From: CAWKGC01 sp963849005
GTDB taxonomy: Bacteria > Pseudomonadota > Gammaproteobacteria > Burkholderiales > Usitatibacteraceae
Direction: 5' to 3'
DNA: 64,000 bases
Assembly (NCBI GenBank): GCA_963849005.1
Contig: CAWKGC010000023.1
Span: 496,001-560,000 of the forward strand
Shown here: positions 1 to 8,528 of the stretch, in pieces
Layout: each line of letters opens with the position of its first letter
How positions within the stretch are numbered: the stretch's first letter is position 1
The notes under the pieces: model-generated
Database searches by the model: none
What the model saw: only the letters and a program-made list of their open reading frames with translations
Told to the model about the DNA's origin: nothing
Made by a program: the position numbers and the translations under genes

Positions 1-394
1 CCTTGTCGCGCGCCCGGTCGACCTTGTTGAGGGCGAGGATCACCGGCTTGCCCTCCGGCAGCAGAGCCAGCACCGGCTGGTCGCGCTCGTCCCAGCCGCG
101 CGCCTCGATCACCATCACCACCACGTCGACTTCGTCGAGCGCGTTGGTGACGGCACGGTTCATCATGCTGTTCAGCTTGCTCTGGAAGCGCTTCTGGAAC
201 CCGGGCGTGTCGACGAAGACGTACTGCGCGCCCTTGTCGGTGAGGATGCCCTGGATGCGGTGGCGCGTGGTCTGCGCCTTGCTGGAGGTGATCGACAGCG
301 GCACGCCGACCAGGTGGTTGAGCAGCGTCGACTTGCCGACGTTGGGCCGGCCGACGATCGCCACCTTGCCGAAGCGAAAGGCGTCCTCAGCCAT
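1..394 (-). CDS. era: GTPase Era, N-terminal part (runs off the window)
   Basis: Only the N-terminal ~131 codons are present; the gene leaves the window at base 1. The visible part is a small Ras-like GTPase: P-loop GRPNVGKST near residue 15, the switch region with a TSSKAQTTRHR-like stretch, DTPGF for the G3 box, and NKVD for G4 just before the edge. Era binds the 3' end of 16S rRNA and assists 30S subunit maturation. The ATG at 392-394 overlaps the rnc stop by 8 bases, so the two are translationally coupled, as in most proteobacteria. The KH domain would lie outside the window. Confidence 0.95.
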   Translation of the reverse strand, partial: MAEDAFRFGKVAIVGRPNVGKSTLLNHLVGVPLSITSSKAQTTRHRIQGILTDKGAQYVFVDTPGFQKRFQSKLNSMMNRAVTNALDEVDVVVMVIEARGWDERDQPVLALLPEGKPVILALNKVDRARDK

Positions 395-1079
395 GCGCGA
401 GTTTCGCCAGCATGCGCGCGGCAGCTTCCTGCTCGGCGGCGCGCCGGCTCGGCCCTTCGCCGGTTTCGCGGACGTCCATTTCCGGCACCTCGCAACGGAC
501 GGTGAAAGTCTGTTCGTGCGCCTCGCCCCGCGTTTCGATGACTTCGTATTGCGGCAGCTTGAGGCGCCTGCCCTGAAGCCATTCCTGCAGCGCGGTCTTC
601 GCGTCCTTGGGCGCGGACGCCCCATCGAGCGCGGCCAGCAGGCGGTTCGCATAGAGGCCCTCGATCACCGCGCGCGCGCGCTCGAAGCCGGCATCGCGGA
701 ACACCGCGCCGAACACCGCTTCCATGGCATCGGCGAGGATCGACGGGCGGCGAAAACCCCCGCTCTTCAGTTCGCCCTCGCCCAGCAGGAGCAGGTCGCC
801 GAGTTCCAGCGACTGGGCGATCTCGGCGAGCGTGGTCTCGCGCACGAGGGAGGCGCGCAGCCGGGTGAGGTCGCCTTCGGGACGCGACCCGAGGCGGTCG
901 AAGAGCAGGATGGCGATGACGCAGCCGAGGATCGCGTCGCCGAGGAACTCGAGGCGCTCGTTATGCGTGCCGGAGTGGCTGCGGTGCGTGAGCGCGAGCT
1001 CGAGCAGCGCGGGATCGGAGAAACGGTGCCCGAGGCGCTCCTGGAGCCTGTCCAGCGCGCGCCCTGTCGTCTGGTTCAC
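387..1079 (-). CDS. rnc: ribonuclease III
   Basis: A 230-residue protein of normal RNase III length that cleaves double-stranded RNA during rRNA processing. The catalytic signature NERLEFLGDAIL lies near residue 40 and the second metal-binding acidic patch DAMEAVFGAV near residue 115. The C-terminal dsRNA-binding domain occupies about residues 155-228 (DAKTALQEWLQ ... GPSRRAAEQEAAARML). The start is GTG (1077-1079), nine bases after the stop of the DUF4845 gene, and the stop overlaps era. Intact. Confidence 0.97.
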   Translation of the reverse strand: MNQTTGRALDRLQERLGHRFSDPALLELALTHRSHSGTHNERLEFLGDAILGCVIAILLFDRLGSRPEGDLTRLRASLVRETTLAEIAQSLELGDLLLLGEGELKSGGFRRPSILADAMEAVFGAVFRDAGFERARAVIEGLYANRLLAALDGASAPKDAKTALQEWLQGRRLKLPQYEVIETRGEAHEQTFTVRCEVPEMDVRETGEGPSRRAAEQEAAARMLAKLAHG

Positions 1080-1088
1080 TGCCGCGAT

Positions 1089-1448
1089 CTAGAAGACCTT
1101 GGCGTTGGTGGCGCTGAAATCGATGCAGATCGCGACGTTGCCGAAGATCGGCACCTTCACCGACCAGGCCGCGGAGACGATGGTCTCGCCGCCATCCTTG
1201 GTGATATCGAGGTCGGCTCCGGTGACCACGGTGATGCTGTCGATCAGGCTGCGCCGGTCGAAGGCCTTGCGGATCTCGCCCACCGTGCCCTTGGTGTCGC
1301 CTTGCGCCTCCATGGTGGCCAGCACCTTCTTGACGCCGTAGTAATCGACGACGACCGGGAAGAGCTTCATGCCGGTGACGGCCAACAGCGCGAGCAGGAC
1401 CATCACCACGACTGCGCCGCCAAGGGAAACGCCACGTTGCCTGTTCAT
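1089..1448 (-). CDS. DUF4845 membrane protein
   Basis: A 119-residue protein starting MNRQRGVSLGG, with one N-terminal membrane segment (about residues 9-28) and a small extracytoplasmic domain. It matches the DUF4845 family that is routinely found between lepB and rnc in Betaproteobacteria; function unknown. A longer in-frame start at 1514 would overlap lepB; the ATG at 1446-1448 is preferred because a GGGAGGG Shine-Dalgarno sequence sits just ahead of it. The type II pseudopilin-like N-terminus (RGVSLGG plus hydrophobic helix) is a visible resemblance only. Confidence 0.85.
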   Translation of the reverse strand: MNRQRGVSLGGAVVVMVLLALLAVTGMKLFPVVVDYYGVKKVLATMEAQGDTKGTVGEIRKAFDRRSLIDSITVVTGADLDITKDGGETIVSAAWSVKVPIFGNVAICIDFSATNAKVF

Positions 1449-1491
1449 CCGCCCTCCCAGGTTCCGCCGCGACACGCAATCGCCGGACGGT

Positions 1492-2466
1492 TCATTCGAT
1501 CTTGTTGCCGACACGCTTCAGGTCCCCCAGGTTCAGCCAGACCAGGAATGCCCGGCCCTTGAGATGGTCATCGGGCACGAAACCCCAGTACCGGCTGTCC
1601 GCGCTCTGGTCCCGGTTGTCCCCCATCATGAAGTAATGGCCGGGCGGCACCGTGCATGAAAAACCGTCGTCATTGTATTCGCAATTGTCGCGGTGCGGGA
1701 ACTGCCGGACCTCGTGCAGGCGCACGGGCGGCTCGCTCGGCACGACCATCGAGACATGGCTGTGCTCGCCGATCTTCTCCATGAACGCCGGGTAGCGGTT
1801 CAAGCCGCCGTCGGTGAAGGCGCCCGCCGGCTGCGTTTGCACGGCCTGGCCATTGATCGTGAGCCTCTTTCCCTTGTAGGAGACCTTGTCGCCGGGCAGC
1901 CCGATCACGCGCTTGATGTAGTCGAGGCTGGGGTCGGCCGGATAGCGGAACACCACCACGTCGCCGCGCTTCACCTCGCCGGTGTCGAAGACCTTCTTGT
2001 TCACGACCGGGATGCGCACGCCGTAGGAAAACTTGTTCACGAGGATGAAGTCGCCGACCAGCAGCGTGGGCATCATCGAGCCCGAGGGAATCTTGAAGGG
2101 CTCCACCAGGAACGAGCGGATGATGAACACCACCACGATCACCGGGAAGAACGCGCGCGCCATGTCGACCACGACCGGCTCGGCCGCGCCCTCGGCGCGC
2201 CGCTTGCGCAGCACCTTCGCGTCGAAAAGCCAGATGATCCCGGTCAGCACCGAGGCCAGGAGCAGCACCGCGGAGAACTCCGTGAACTTGAGCAGCATGC
2301 CCATCAGCGCGATGAAGAGCACCGGCCAGGCGATCTCCAGCAGCCCGCGCCGGATGCCTCCCTTGCCTTCCTCGCCGCTCGCGGCCAGCGCGTCCCACGC
2401 GATCAACGCCGCGCTCGCTGCCCCGGCCACCATCGCGATCAATTCCCAGTTCAGTCCGCCCTGCAT
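1492..2466 (-). CDS. lepB: signal peptidase I
   Basis: A 324-residue membrane-bound leader peptidase that removes signal peptides after Sec or Tat export. Membrane segments lie at about residues 8-28, 44-62, 66-82 and 103-120. The catalytic serine is in PSGSMMPTL (S130) and the general-base lysine in DYIKRVIGLPGD (K185); box E is GDNRDQSADSRYWG near the C-terminus. The long N-terminal cytoplasmic and transmembrane region is typical of betaproteobacterial LepB. The ATG directly abuts the lepA stop, so it is in one operon with lepA. Confidence 0.97.
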   Translation of the reverse strand: MQGGLNWELIAMVAGAASAALIAWDALAASGEEGKGGIRRGLLEIAWPVLFIALMGMLLKFTEFSAVLLLASVLTGIIWLFDAKVLRKRRAEGAAEPVVVDMARAFFPVIVVVFIIRSFLVEPFKIPSGSMMPTLLVGDFILVNKFSYGVRIPVVNKKVFDTGEVKRGDVVVFRYPADPSLDYIKRVIGLPGDKVSYKGKRLTINGQAVQTQPAGAFTDGGLNRYPAFMEKIGEHSHVSMVVPSEPPVRLHEVRQFPHRDNCEYNDDGFSCTVPPGHYFMMGDNRDQSADSRYWGFVPDDHLKGRAFLVWLNLGDLKRVGNKIE

Positions 2467-4260
2467 CTACTTGCCCTCCACTTGCAGGATGGCGAGGAAC
2501 GCCTCCTGCGGGATTTCCACCGAGCCCACCTGCTTCATGCGCTTCTTGCCGGCCTTCTGCTTCTCCAGCAGCTTCTTCTTGCGCGTGATGTCGCCGCCGT
2601 AGCACTTGGCGAGCACGTTCTTCCTCAACGCCGAGATGTTCTCGCGCGCGATGATGTTGGAGCCGATCGCCGCCTGCACGGCGACGTCGAACATCTGACG
2701 CGGGATGAGCTTCCTCATGCGCGTGGCGAGGTCGCGGCCCCGGTAGACCGAGTTTTCCCGGTGCACGATCAGGGACAGCGCATCGACCTTCTCGCCGTTG
2801 ATCTGGATGTCGAGCTTCACCAGGTCGCCGGCGCGGAAGTCGAGGAACTCGTAGTCGAGCGAGGCGTAACCGCGCGAATTGCTCTTCAGCTTGTCGAAAA
2901 AGTCCATCACCACTTCGTTCAGGGGCATGTCGTAGGTGAGGATCACCTGCCGGCCGACGTAGAGCATGTTGACCTGCGTGCCGCGCTTCTGCGTGCACAG
3001 GGTGATCACCGGCCCCACGTATTCCTGGGGCATGAGGATCGTGGCACGGATCATCGGCTCGCGTATCTCCTCGATGCGCGAGGGGTCGGGAAGCTTGGAC
3101 GGGTTGTCGATTTCGATGACCGAGCCGTCGCGCAGCTTCACCTGGTAGACCACGGTCGGGGCCGTGGTGATGAGCTCCATGTCGTACTCGCGCTCGAGCC
3201 TCTCCTGGACGATGTCCATGTGCAGGAGCCCCAGGAAGCCGCAGCGGAAGCCGAATCCCAGCGCCTGGGAAGTCTCGGGCTCGAAGCGCAGGCTGGAATC
3301 GTTCAGCTGCAGCTTGGTGAGCGCGTCGCGCAGCGCCTCGTACTGGTTGGACTCGATCGGGTAGAGGCCGGCGAACACCTGCGGCTTGATTTCCTTGAAT
3401 CCTGGCAGCGGCGCGTCGGCGCGGCGATCGGCAAGCGTCACCGTGTCGCCCACCTTGGCGTCCTTCAGTTCCTTGATGCCGGAAATGACGTAGCCGACCT
3501 CGCCCGCGCCGAGGCTTTCGCGCTGCAGCGACTTGGGCGTGAACACGCCGACCTGCTCGACCAGGTGCAGGGCGCCCGTGGCCATCAGCAGGATCTTGTC
3601 CTTGGGCTTCAGCGACCCGTCGACCACGCGCACCAGGATCACCACGCCGACGTAGTTGTCGAACCAGGAGTCGATGATCAGCGCCTTCAGCGGCCCGTCG
3701 GGGTCGCCCTTCGGCGGCGGGATGCGGGCGATCACGGCCTCGATCACGTCGTCCACGCCCTCGCCGGTCTTGGCGCTGCAGCGCACCGCGTCGGTGGCGT
3801 CGATGCCGATCACGTCCTCGATTTCCTGGATCACGCGCTCGGGCTGCGCCGAGGGCAGGTCGATCTTGTTCAGCACCGGGACCACTTCGACGCCAAGTTC
3901 GGTGGCGGTGTAGCAGTTGGCCACCGTCTGCGCCTCGACGCCCTGCGAGGCGTCCACCACCAGGAGCGCGCCTTCGCAGGCCGAGAGCGAGCGCGACACT
4001 TCGTAGGAGAAGTCCACGTGGCCGGGGGTGTCGATGAGGTTGAGGCGGTATTCCTTGCCGTCGCGCGCCTTGTAGGAAAGCGCGGCCGTCTGTGCCTTGA
4101 TGGTGATGCCGCGCTCGCGCTCCAGGTCCATCGAATCGAGGACCTGGGCGTCCATCTCCCGCGACGACAGCCCGCCCGTGCGCTCGATGATGCGATCCGC
4201 CAGCGTCGACTTGCCGTGGTCGATGTGGGCGATGATGGAGAAGTTGCGGATATGGTCCAA
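2467..4260 (-). CDS. lepA: elongation factor 4 (LepA)
   Basis: Ribosome-bound translational GTPase (EF4/LepA), 597 residues from the preferred start. G motifs are visible: AHIDHGKST (G1), DTPGHVDFS (G3), NKIDLPSA (G4); the EF-G-like and LepA-specific C-terminal domains follow without interruption. The open frame runs further upstream to 4302, but family members begin DHIRNFSIIAHIDHG, so the TTG at 4258-4260 is chosen. The upstream extension would run into a strong hairpin (4294-4317), which also argues against the longer start. Cotranscribed with lepB. Confidence 0.95.
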   Translation of the reverse strand: MDHIRNFSIIAHIDHGKSTLADRIIERTGGLSSREMDAQVLDSMDLERERGITIKAQTAALSYKARDGKEYRLNLIDTPGHVDFSYEVSRSLSACEGALLVVDASQGVEAQTVANCYTATELGVEVVPVLNKIDLPSAQPERVIQEIEDVIGIDATDAVRCSAKTGEGVDDVIEAVIARIPPPKGDPDGPLKALIIDSWFDNYVGVVILVRVVDGSLKPKDKILLMATGALHLVEQVGVFTPKSLQRESLGAGEVGYVISGIKELKDAKVGDTVTLADRRADAPLPGFKEIKPQVFAGLYPIESNQYEALRDALTKLQLNDSSLRFEPETSQALGFGFRCGFLGLLHMDIVQERLEREYDMELITTAPTVVYQVKLRDGSVIEIDNPSKLPDPSRIEEIREPMIRATILMPQEYVGPVITLCTQKRGTQVNMLYVGRQVILTYDMPLNEVVMDFFDKLKSNSRGYASLDYEFLDFRAGDLVKLDIQINGEKVDALSLIVHRENSVYRGRDLATRMRKLIPRQMFDVAVQAAIGSNIIARENISALRKNVLAKCYGGDITRKKKLLEKQKAGKKRMKQVGSVEIPQEAFLAILQVEGK

Positions 4261-4293
4261 GTTCGGGGGGCTCGTAAGGCACAAGGCCAAGAC

Positions 4294-4320
4294 AAAGGGC
4301 ACGTCGCCGTGCCCTTTTTT
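4294..4320. terminator. hairpin with T-tract between glutaredoxin gene and lepA
   Basis: A perfect 9-bp stem (AAAGGGCAC at 4294-4302 with GTGCCCTTT at 4309-4317, loop GTCGCC). On the plus strand it is followed by a T-tract; on the minus strand the tail is only TTTGTCTTGG. It lies between two minus-strand genes, so in the operon direction it would be a weak, possibly attenuating terminator. Assignment as terminator is inference from shape. Confidence 0.5.
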
Positions 4321-4345
4321 GACAACCCGCTATTTTACTCGATCT

Positions 4346-4591
4346 TCACTTCATTCGCGAGAGGCGGCGCTCCAGCACCTCGACGTCGAGGGCGTAATGG
4401 CACAGCTCGCGCTCGCCGTCGAGGAGCACGGGGACCTTGTCGCCCCACTTTTCCTCGAGCTCGGGATGCAGGTCGACGTCGATCACCTCGACCAGGAAGG
4501 AGAAACGGCCCTGCAATTGCTGCAAGGCCGTCACCATTTCCTGGCACAAGTGGCAGTACTCCCGGGAGAGCACTGTCAGGGTGGGCTTCAA
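4346..4591 (-). CDS. glutaredoxin family (DUF836-like) protein
   Basis: An 81-residue thioredoxin-fold protein with the redox motif CHLC near residue 13 and the cis-proline strand KVPVLL (about residues 52-57), ending in a short helix. It resembles the small glutaredoxin-like proteins that sit between mucD and lepA in many Betaproteobacteria. The start is TTG (4589-4591), 12 bases after the mucD stop. Substrate unknown; a thiol-redox role linked to envelope stress is inferred from position only. Confidence 0.85.
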   Translation of the reverse strand: MKPTLTVLSREYCHLCQEMVTALQQLQGRFSFLVEVIDVDLHPELEEKWGDKVPVLLDGERELCHYALDVEVLERRLSRMK

Positions 4592-4603
4592 TCGCTTGCG
4601 CCG

Positions 4604-6073
4604 TTACTCGTTCTCGGGGCGAAGCGTGACGAAGCGCGTGCCGTTCTCGTCCTTCACGAGGAGCGCGACCGGCTTCTTGACGTCGAGCTTGGCGACGACC
4701 TCGCCGAACGCCTTCACGTTCGCGACCTCGGTGTTGTTCACGCGCAGGATCACGTCGCCGGGCGAGATGCCCGCGGCAAGCGCCACGCCGTCCACGCCGT
4801 CGACCAGGACGCCGGAGGCGACCTTGGCCTGCTTCTTCTGCTCGGGCGTGAGGTCGACGAGCGCGAGGCCGAACTTGCCGGGCTTCGCCTCGGGCTTGCC
4901 GGCCTTGGCCACCTTGGTGGGCGCCTCTTCCTTGAACTCGCCGATCGTGACCGGCACTTCGCGCAACTTGCCGCCGCGCCAGACCGACAGCTTTGCCGCC
5001 ACCCCCGGCTTCATCGCGCGGATCGCGCGCGACAGGTCAGCGGAGCCCTCGATGTCCTTGCCGTCCACCTTGGTGATCACGTCGCCCGGCTCGAGCCCCG
5101 CCTTGGCCGCGGGCGAGCCTTCCTCGACGTTGCCGATCACCGCGCCATCCGATTTCGGCAGGCCCAGGCTCTCGGCGAGGTCCTTGGAGACGTTGCCGAT
5201 CGACACGCCGATCTTGCCGCGCGTCACCTTGCCGGTCTTGATCAGCTGGTCCGCAACGCCCATGGCCACGTCGATCGGGATGGCGAAGGAAATGCCCTGG
5301 AAGCCGCCGCTGCGCGAATAGATCTGCGAGTTGATGCCGACCACTTCGCCCTTGAGGTTGAAGAGCGGCCCGCCGGAGTTGCCCGGGTTCACCGCGGCGT
5401 CGGTCTGGATGAAGGGCACCGAGTCCATGTCCCTGTCGTTCAGGTTGTCGCGGCTCTTGGCGCTGACGATGCCGGCGGTGACGGTGGCGCTGAAGCCGTA
5501 GGGCGAGCCAATGGCCATCACCCAGTCGCCCACGCGCAGCTTGCCCGTGTCGCCGATCAGGACCTTGGGCAACGCCGTCGCGTCGATCTTGATGACCGCC
5601 ACGTCGGTGCGCTTGTCCGCGCCGACCACCCTGGCCTTGAACTCGCGCTTGTCGGTGAGGCGCACGGTGATCTCGTCCGCGTTCTCGACAACGTGCGCGT
5701 TGGTCAGCATATAACCGTCGCTGGAGATGATGAAGCCCGAGCCCATGCCGAAGGGCCGAAGCGGCGCGCGGTTCGGGCCCTTGGGCTCGGCGCCGGGCGG
5801 CTGGCCGCGGCGCGGGGCCGGGTTGCCCGGTCCCGGGCGCGCATCCGGCGGCATGAAGCGGCGGAAGAATTCGTAGAACGGGTCGTCCTCCGAAAGCCCG
5901 GGCATCTGCTGCTGGTTGCCGCCCCTGGACTGGGTGCTGATGTTGACTACCGCCGGGCCATGCTTCTCGGCGAGGTCGGCGAAGTTGGGAAGCTGTTGCG
6001 CCGACACGGCAACTGCGGCCGTGAGCGAAAGAACCGCGACCACGTAGGAAAGGATCGCTTTGGTCGATTTCAT
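4604..6073 (-). CDS. mucD: periplasmic Do-family serine protease (MucD/DegP-like)
   Basis: A 489-residue HtrA protease that degrades misfolded envelope proteins. The N-terminus is a signal peptide with likely cleavage after AVSA (residue 25). Catalytic triad: H127 in TNAHVV, D157 in KRTDVAVIK, S233 in NPGNSGGPL. Two PDZ domains follow, about residues 275-365 and 385-480. A Gly/Pro/Arg-rich loop at about residues 75-105 precedes the protease core. It is the fourth gene of the rpoE-rseA-rseB-mucD unit, the usual arrangement in which MucD acts alongside the sigma-E signalling pathway. Intact. Confidence 0.95.
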   Translation of the reverse strand: MKSTKAILSYVVAVLSLTAAVAVSAQQLPNFADLAEKHGPAVVNISTQSRGGNQQQMPGLSEDDPFYEFFRRFMPPDARPGPGNPAPRRGQPPGAEPKGPNRAPLRPFGMGSGFIISSDGYMLTNAHVVENADEITVRLTDKREFKARVVGADKRTDVAVIKIDATALPKVLIGDTGKLRVGDWVMAIGSPYGFSATVTAGIVSAKSRDNLNDRDMDSVPFIQTDAAVNPGNSGGPLFNLKGEVVGINSQIYSRSGGFQGISFAIPIDVAMGVADQLIKTGKVTRGKIGVSIGNVSKDLAESLGLPKSDGAVIGNVEEGSPAAKAGLEPGDVITKVDGKDIEGSADLSRAIRAMKPGVAAKLSVWRGGKLREVPVTIGEFKEEAPTKVAKAGKPEAKPGKFGLALVDLTPEQKKQAKVASGVLVDGVDGVALAAGISPGDVILRVNNTEVANVKAFGEVVAKLDVKKPVALLVKDENGTRFVTLRPENE

Positions 6074-6137
6074 TTTTTGCTGTTTCCTCTATGTTGGCGT
6101 TGCTGTTGCTGTGGAACTCTCGGGGACTGCAAGACGC

Positions 6138-7107
6138 TCAGCGCAGGCGCGTCACGCCGCGGCCCACCTGCTGGGTCGCCGCGGGAGGCACTTCGCCCAG
6201 CACGGTCACGACGTGGTCGCCCACGCTGCCCACGAAGACGCTGTAAAGGCCTTCGTCGTAGGTGGCCTCGACCGGCTTGGCGCCGGGCGCGGCCGGCTCG
6301 ATGAAAACGGAAATGCTCGCCAGCCCGTCGGTAAATACGAGGTGCGAGACAGGTTGCGGCTTGCCGGGCATGGTGCGGCGCATCTCCATGACCTTCATGA
6401 AACCGGCCGGCGGATTGGCCACCGCCCAGCCGGTATCGACCGACTTCGATTCATCGCGCGGCTTCGTGTCCGTCTGCCACTTCGACTGGTCCTGGCGGAA
6501 GGCGCCCTTGATCTCGCTCCTGGCCACCTGCGGCCCGATGCGCACTTCGGTGAAGGTGAAGTTCTCGAGCACGCGGTTCTTGTCGCTCAGGACGCGGGCG
6601 CGCAAGAGCAGCCCGGAAGCGAGCTCGGCGCACACGCGCTGGTGGAAGCGCAGCGCATCGTGCGGCTCGAGCCGGATCCACTGGCAGTCGAGCCCGAGCA
6701 CGCGCTCCACCCCGCCCAGCTTCACCTTGTAGTTCTGCGCGATCGCCTCAGGGGCGCCGAGCAGCGAGGGAAAGAAGCGCGCAGTAGTGCGGCGGTCGAG
6801 CCGGACCATCTTCGCCTCCGGCATGATGCATTGCAGTCTCTTCGTTGCGGCGAACGAACTCGCGCAGGGGGCCGTCGAGCGTCTCGATGCGCTCGTGCTC
6901 GTCGCCGCCGAACACGGCATGAGTTACGCGCGAGGTCGACATCCGGTCGTCGGTGGTGTGCACGTAGGTGCCGGTGTAGGTCAGGGTCCGCGCCGACTGG
7001 GCAGCGCGTTGCAGCCACTGCATCGGATCGTTCGGCGGCACCTGCGCATAGGCCGGGATGGCTGCCGTCAGCATCACCGCCGGCAGCCGGGTGACAAGTC
7101 GCATCAT
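6138..7107 (-). CDS. rseB: sigma-E factor regulatory protein RseB/MucB (one frameshift)
   Basis: Periplasmic partner that binds RseA and protects it from proteolysis until unfolded envelope ligands are sensed. The N-terminal piece (signal peptide, then PMQWLQRAAQSARTLTYTG, the family signature) reads to about 6840. The remainder, from MPEAKMVRLDRR to the C-terminus at 6138, is in another frame, so one single-base indel near 6835 splits a protein of about 320 residues. The ATG overlaps the rseA stop (ATGA). The break looks like sequence error, because both halves keep family-like sequence. Confidence 0.9.
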
Positions 7108-7612
7108 CTCTGTGCGCCCGCGCGCTGCTGGCTGGACACCGTCATGTAGGCATCCGGCGAGGGCACCTGGCGGTGCACCGTCAGATAGTCGCTCACGGCG
7201 ATCGGCACGCCCGCGGAACGGGGCACCGGCGTATTGGCGGCCACCATCGGCGATTCCCGCCGGGGCCTTGGCAGCTGGTGGGCGCGGCGGCGTCCGGACG
7301 GCCCTGCAGGCCCATCCAGGCCACTACCGAGACCGTTGCCACCGATGCGGCGACCGCGAAGGCCACGCGCCTGGCGCCCTCGCCCACCCGCTTGCGCGGG
7401 GCGAGCACGGTCGGCTCCTTTTCGAGCGCGGCCATGATGCGCGCGGTCGACGTGCGCTGGGAGGCGCCCTCGCCACGCAACACCTCGCCGATCACGTGGT
7501 AGGCGACCCACGCCTGCTTGAGTTCATCGTTGCCGCAACAGGCCTTGATCGCCCGCCCGGCTTCCTGCTCGTCCAACTCGCTGTCCACCAGCGAGGAAAT
7601 TTCCTGTTTCAT
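7104..7612 (-). CDS. rseA: anti-sigma-E factor RseA/MucA (frameshifted)
   Basis: Inner-membrane anti-sigma factor. The N-terminal cytoplasmic domain begins MKQEISSLVDSELDEQEAG, the typical RpoE-binding start; a single membrane helix lies near residues 80-98 (RRVAFAVAASVATVSVVAW). The reading frame changes near 7270; the C-terminal periplasmic tail (PIAVSDYLTVHRQVPSPDAY) continues in another frame and ends at 7104. RseA C-termini commonly carry this YL..H.. pattern, which supports joining the pieces. Coupled to rseB by a 4-base overlap. Confidence 0.88.
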
Positions 7613-7679
7613 CCGTGTGCTCCGTTCATCCGCTTGTGCAGTCTGCTGCTATTTTCGTTTTGGGTGATTCCCTGCCTGC

Positions 7680-8280
7680 TTACCATCTCTTGTCCGTCTC
7701 GGTACCGAGCTGCGGACGCAGCTTTTCCGCGACCGACTCGCGCGCCCGGAATATCCTCGAGCGCACCGTGCCGATCGGGCAATCCATGATCTGCGCGATT
7801 TCCTCGTACGACAGCCCGTCGATCTCGCGCAGCGTGATCGCGGTGCGCAATTCCTCCGGCAAAGCGTCGATCGCGTTGTTCACCGTCTGCGGCGACCTGC
7901 TTGCTCATCAGGATGTTCTCCGGGGTGTTGATGTCCCGCAGACCGTCGGCATCGTCGAAAGTTTCCGCCTCCTCGCTGTCGTACTCGGTCGAAGTGGGCG
8001 CCCGCCGGCCCATCGCCACGAGGTAGTTCTTGGCGGTGTTGATGCCGATGCGGTAAAGCCAGGTGTAGAAGGCGCTGTCGCCGCGGAAATTGGGCAGCGC
8101 GCGGTAGGCCTTGATGAATGCTTCCTGCGCCACGTCCTCGACCTCCGAGGGGTTGCGGACGATGCGCGACAGCAGCCGCTCGAGCTTGCGCTGGTACTTG
8201 TGCACCAGGAGCTCGAAGGCGCGCTTGTCGCCGCGCTGCGCGCGCTCGACGAGCTGCTGGTCGACTTCCCGATCGCTCAC
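7680..8280 (-). CDS. rpoE: RNA polymerase sigma factor RpoE (frameshifted)
   Basis: Group 4 (ECF) sigma factor for envelope stress. Region 2 is clear: RAFELLVHKYQRKLERLLSR, then DVAQEAFIKAYRALPNFRG and FYTWLYRIGINTAKN. Region 4 (LPEELRTAITLREIDGLSY, then TVRSRIFRARE) is in a different frame starting near 7885. At the junction one extra C (GTCGCCGCAG where GTCGCGCAG is expected) restores the frame if removed. The preferred start is GTG at 8278-8280, with AAGGGG five bases upstream; an upstream in-frame extension lacks family similarity. First gene of the stress operon. Confidence 0.92.
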
Positions 8281-8384
8281 TTGCCCCTTTCCCTGGCCTG
8301 CCGGCTTCTTGTAGGTTTCGACCGGGGTGCCGCGACGCACTCCCCGAGGCGGCCGCGAGGAATGTCTTGCTGGCCTCCTGGGGT

Positions 8385-8390
8385 ATTATA
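8385..8390 (-). promoter_or_regulatory. perfect -10 hexamer upstream of rpoE
   Basis: On the minus strand the hexamer TATAAT occurs about 105 bases before the rpoE GTG and is followed by an AGGAGG string. No good TTGACA -35 lies 17 bases upstream, and I did not find a clear sigma-E type site (GGAAC/TCTGA pair). A housekeeping promoter for the stress operon is plausible. The rest of 8281-8528 holds nothing else I can name. Confidence 0.4.
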
Positions 8391-8528
8391 AGCGTCAGGT
8401 TTTTCATCCGTTTCCGGCCCTCTTGCCAAGCGTATGCCCGAAAGACAGGGCCACGGGCGAATAGTTCCACGGAACCGAGGGGTATTCGCCCCGCCCCCCG
8501 GTTTTCCCCCACCTGCCGAGGCCAGCGC

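Noticed and set aside
4261..4302. Longer LepA start at 4302
   Set aside because: The extra N-terminal residues are absent from the family and would be translated through a stable hairpin; TTG at 4258-4260 matches the conserved N-terminus.
1693..4629. Very long open frame (978 codons) on the plus strand across lepB and lepA
   Set aside because: It is antisense to two intact, motif-bearing genes; the translation is His/Asp/Leu-rich and low in information, as expected for the complement of a GC-rich gene.
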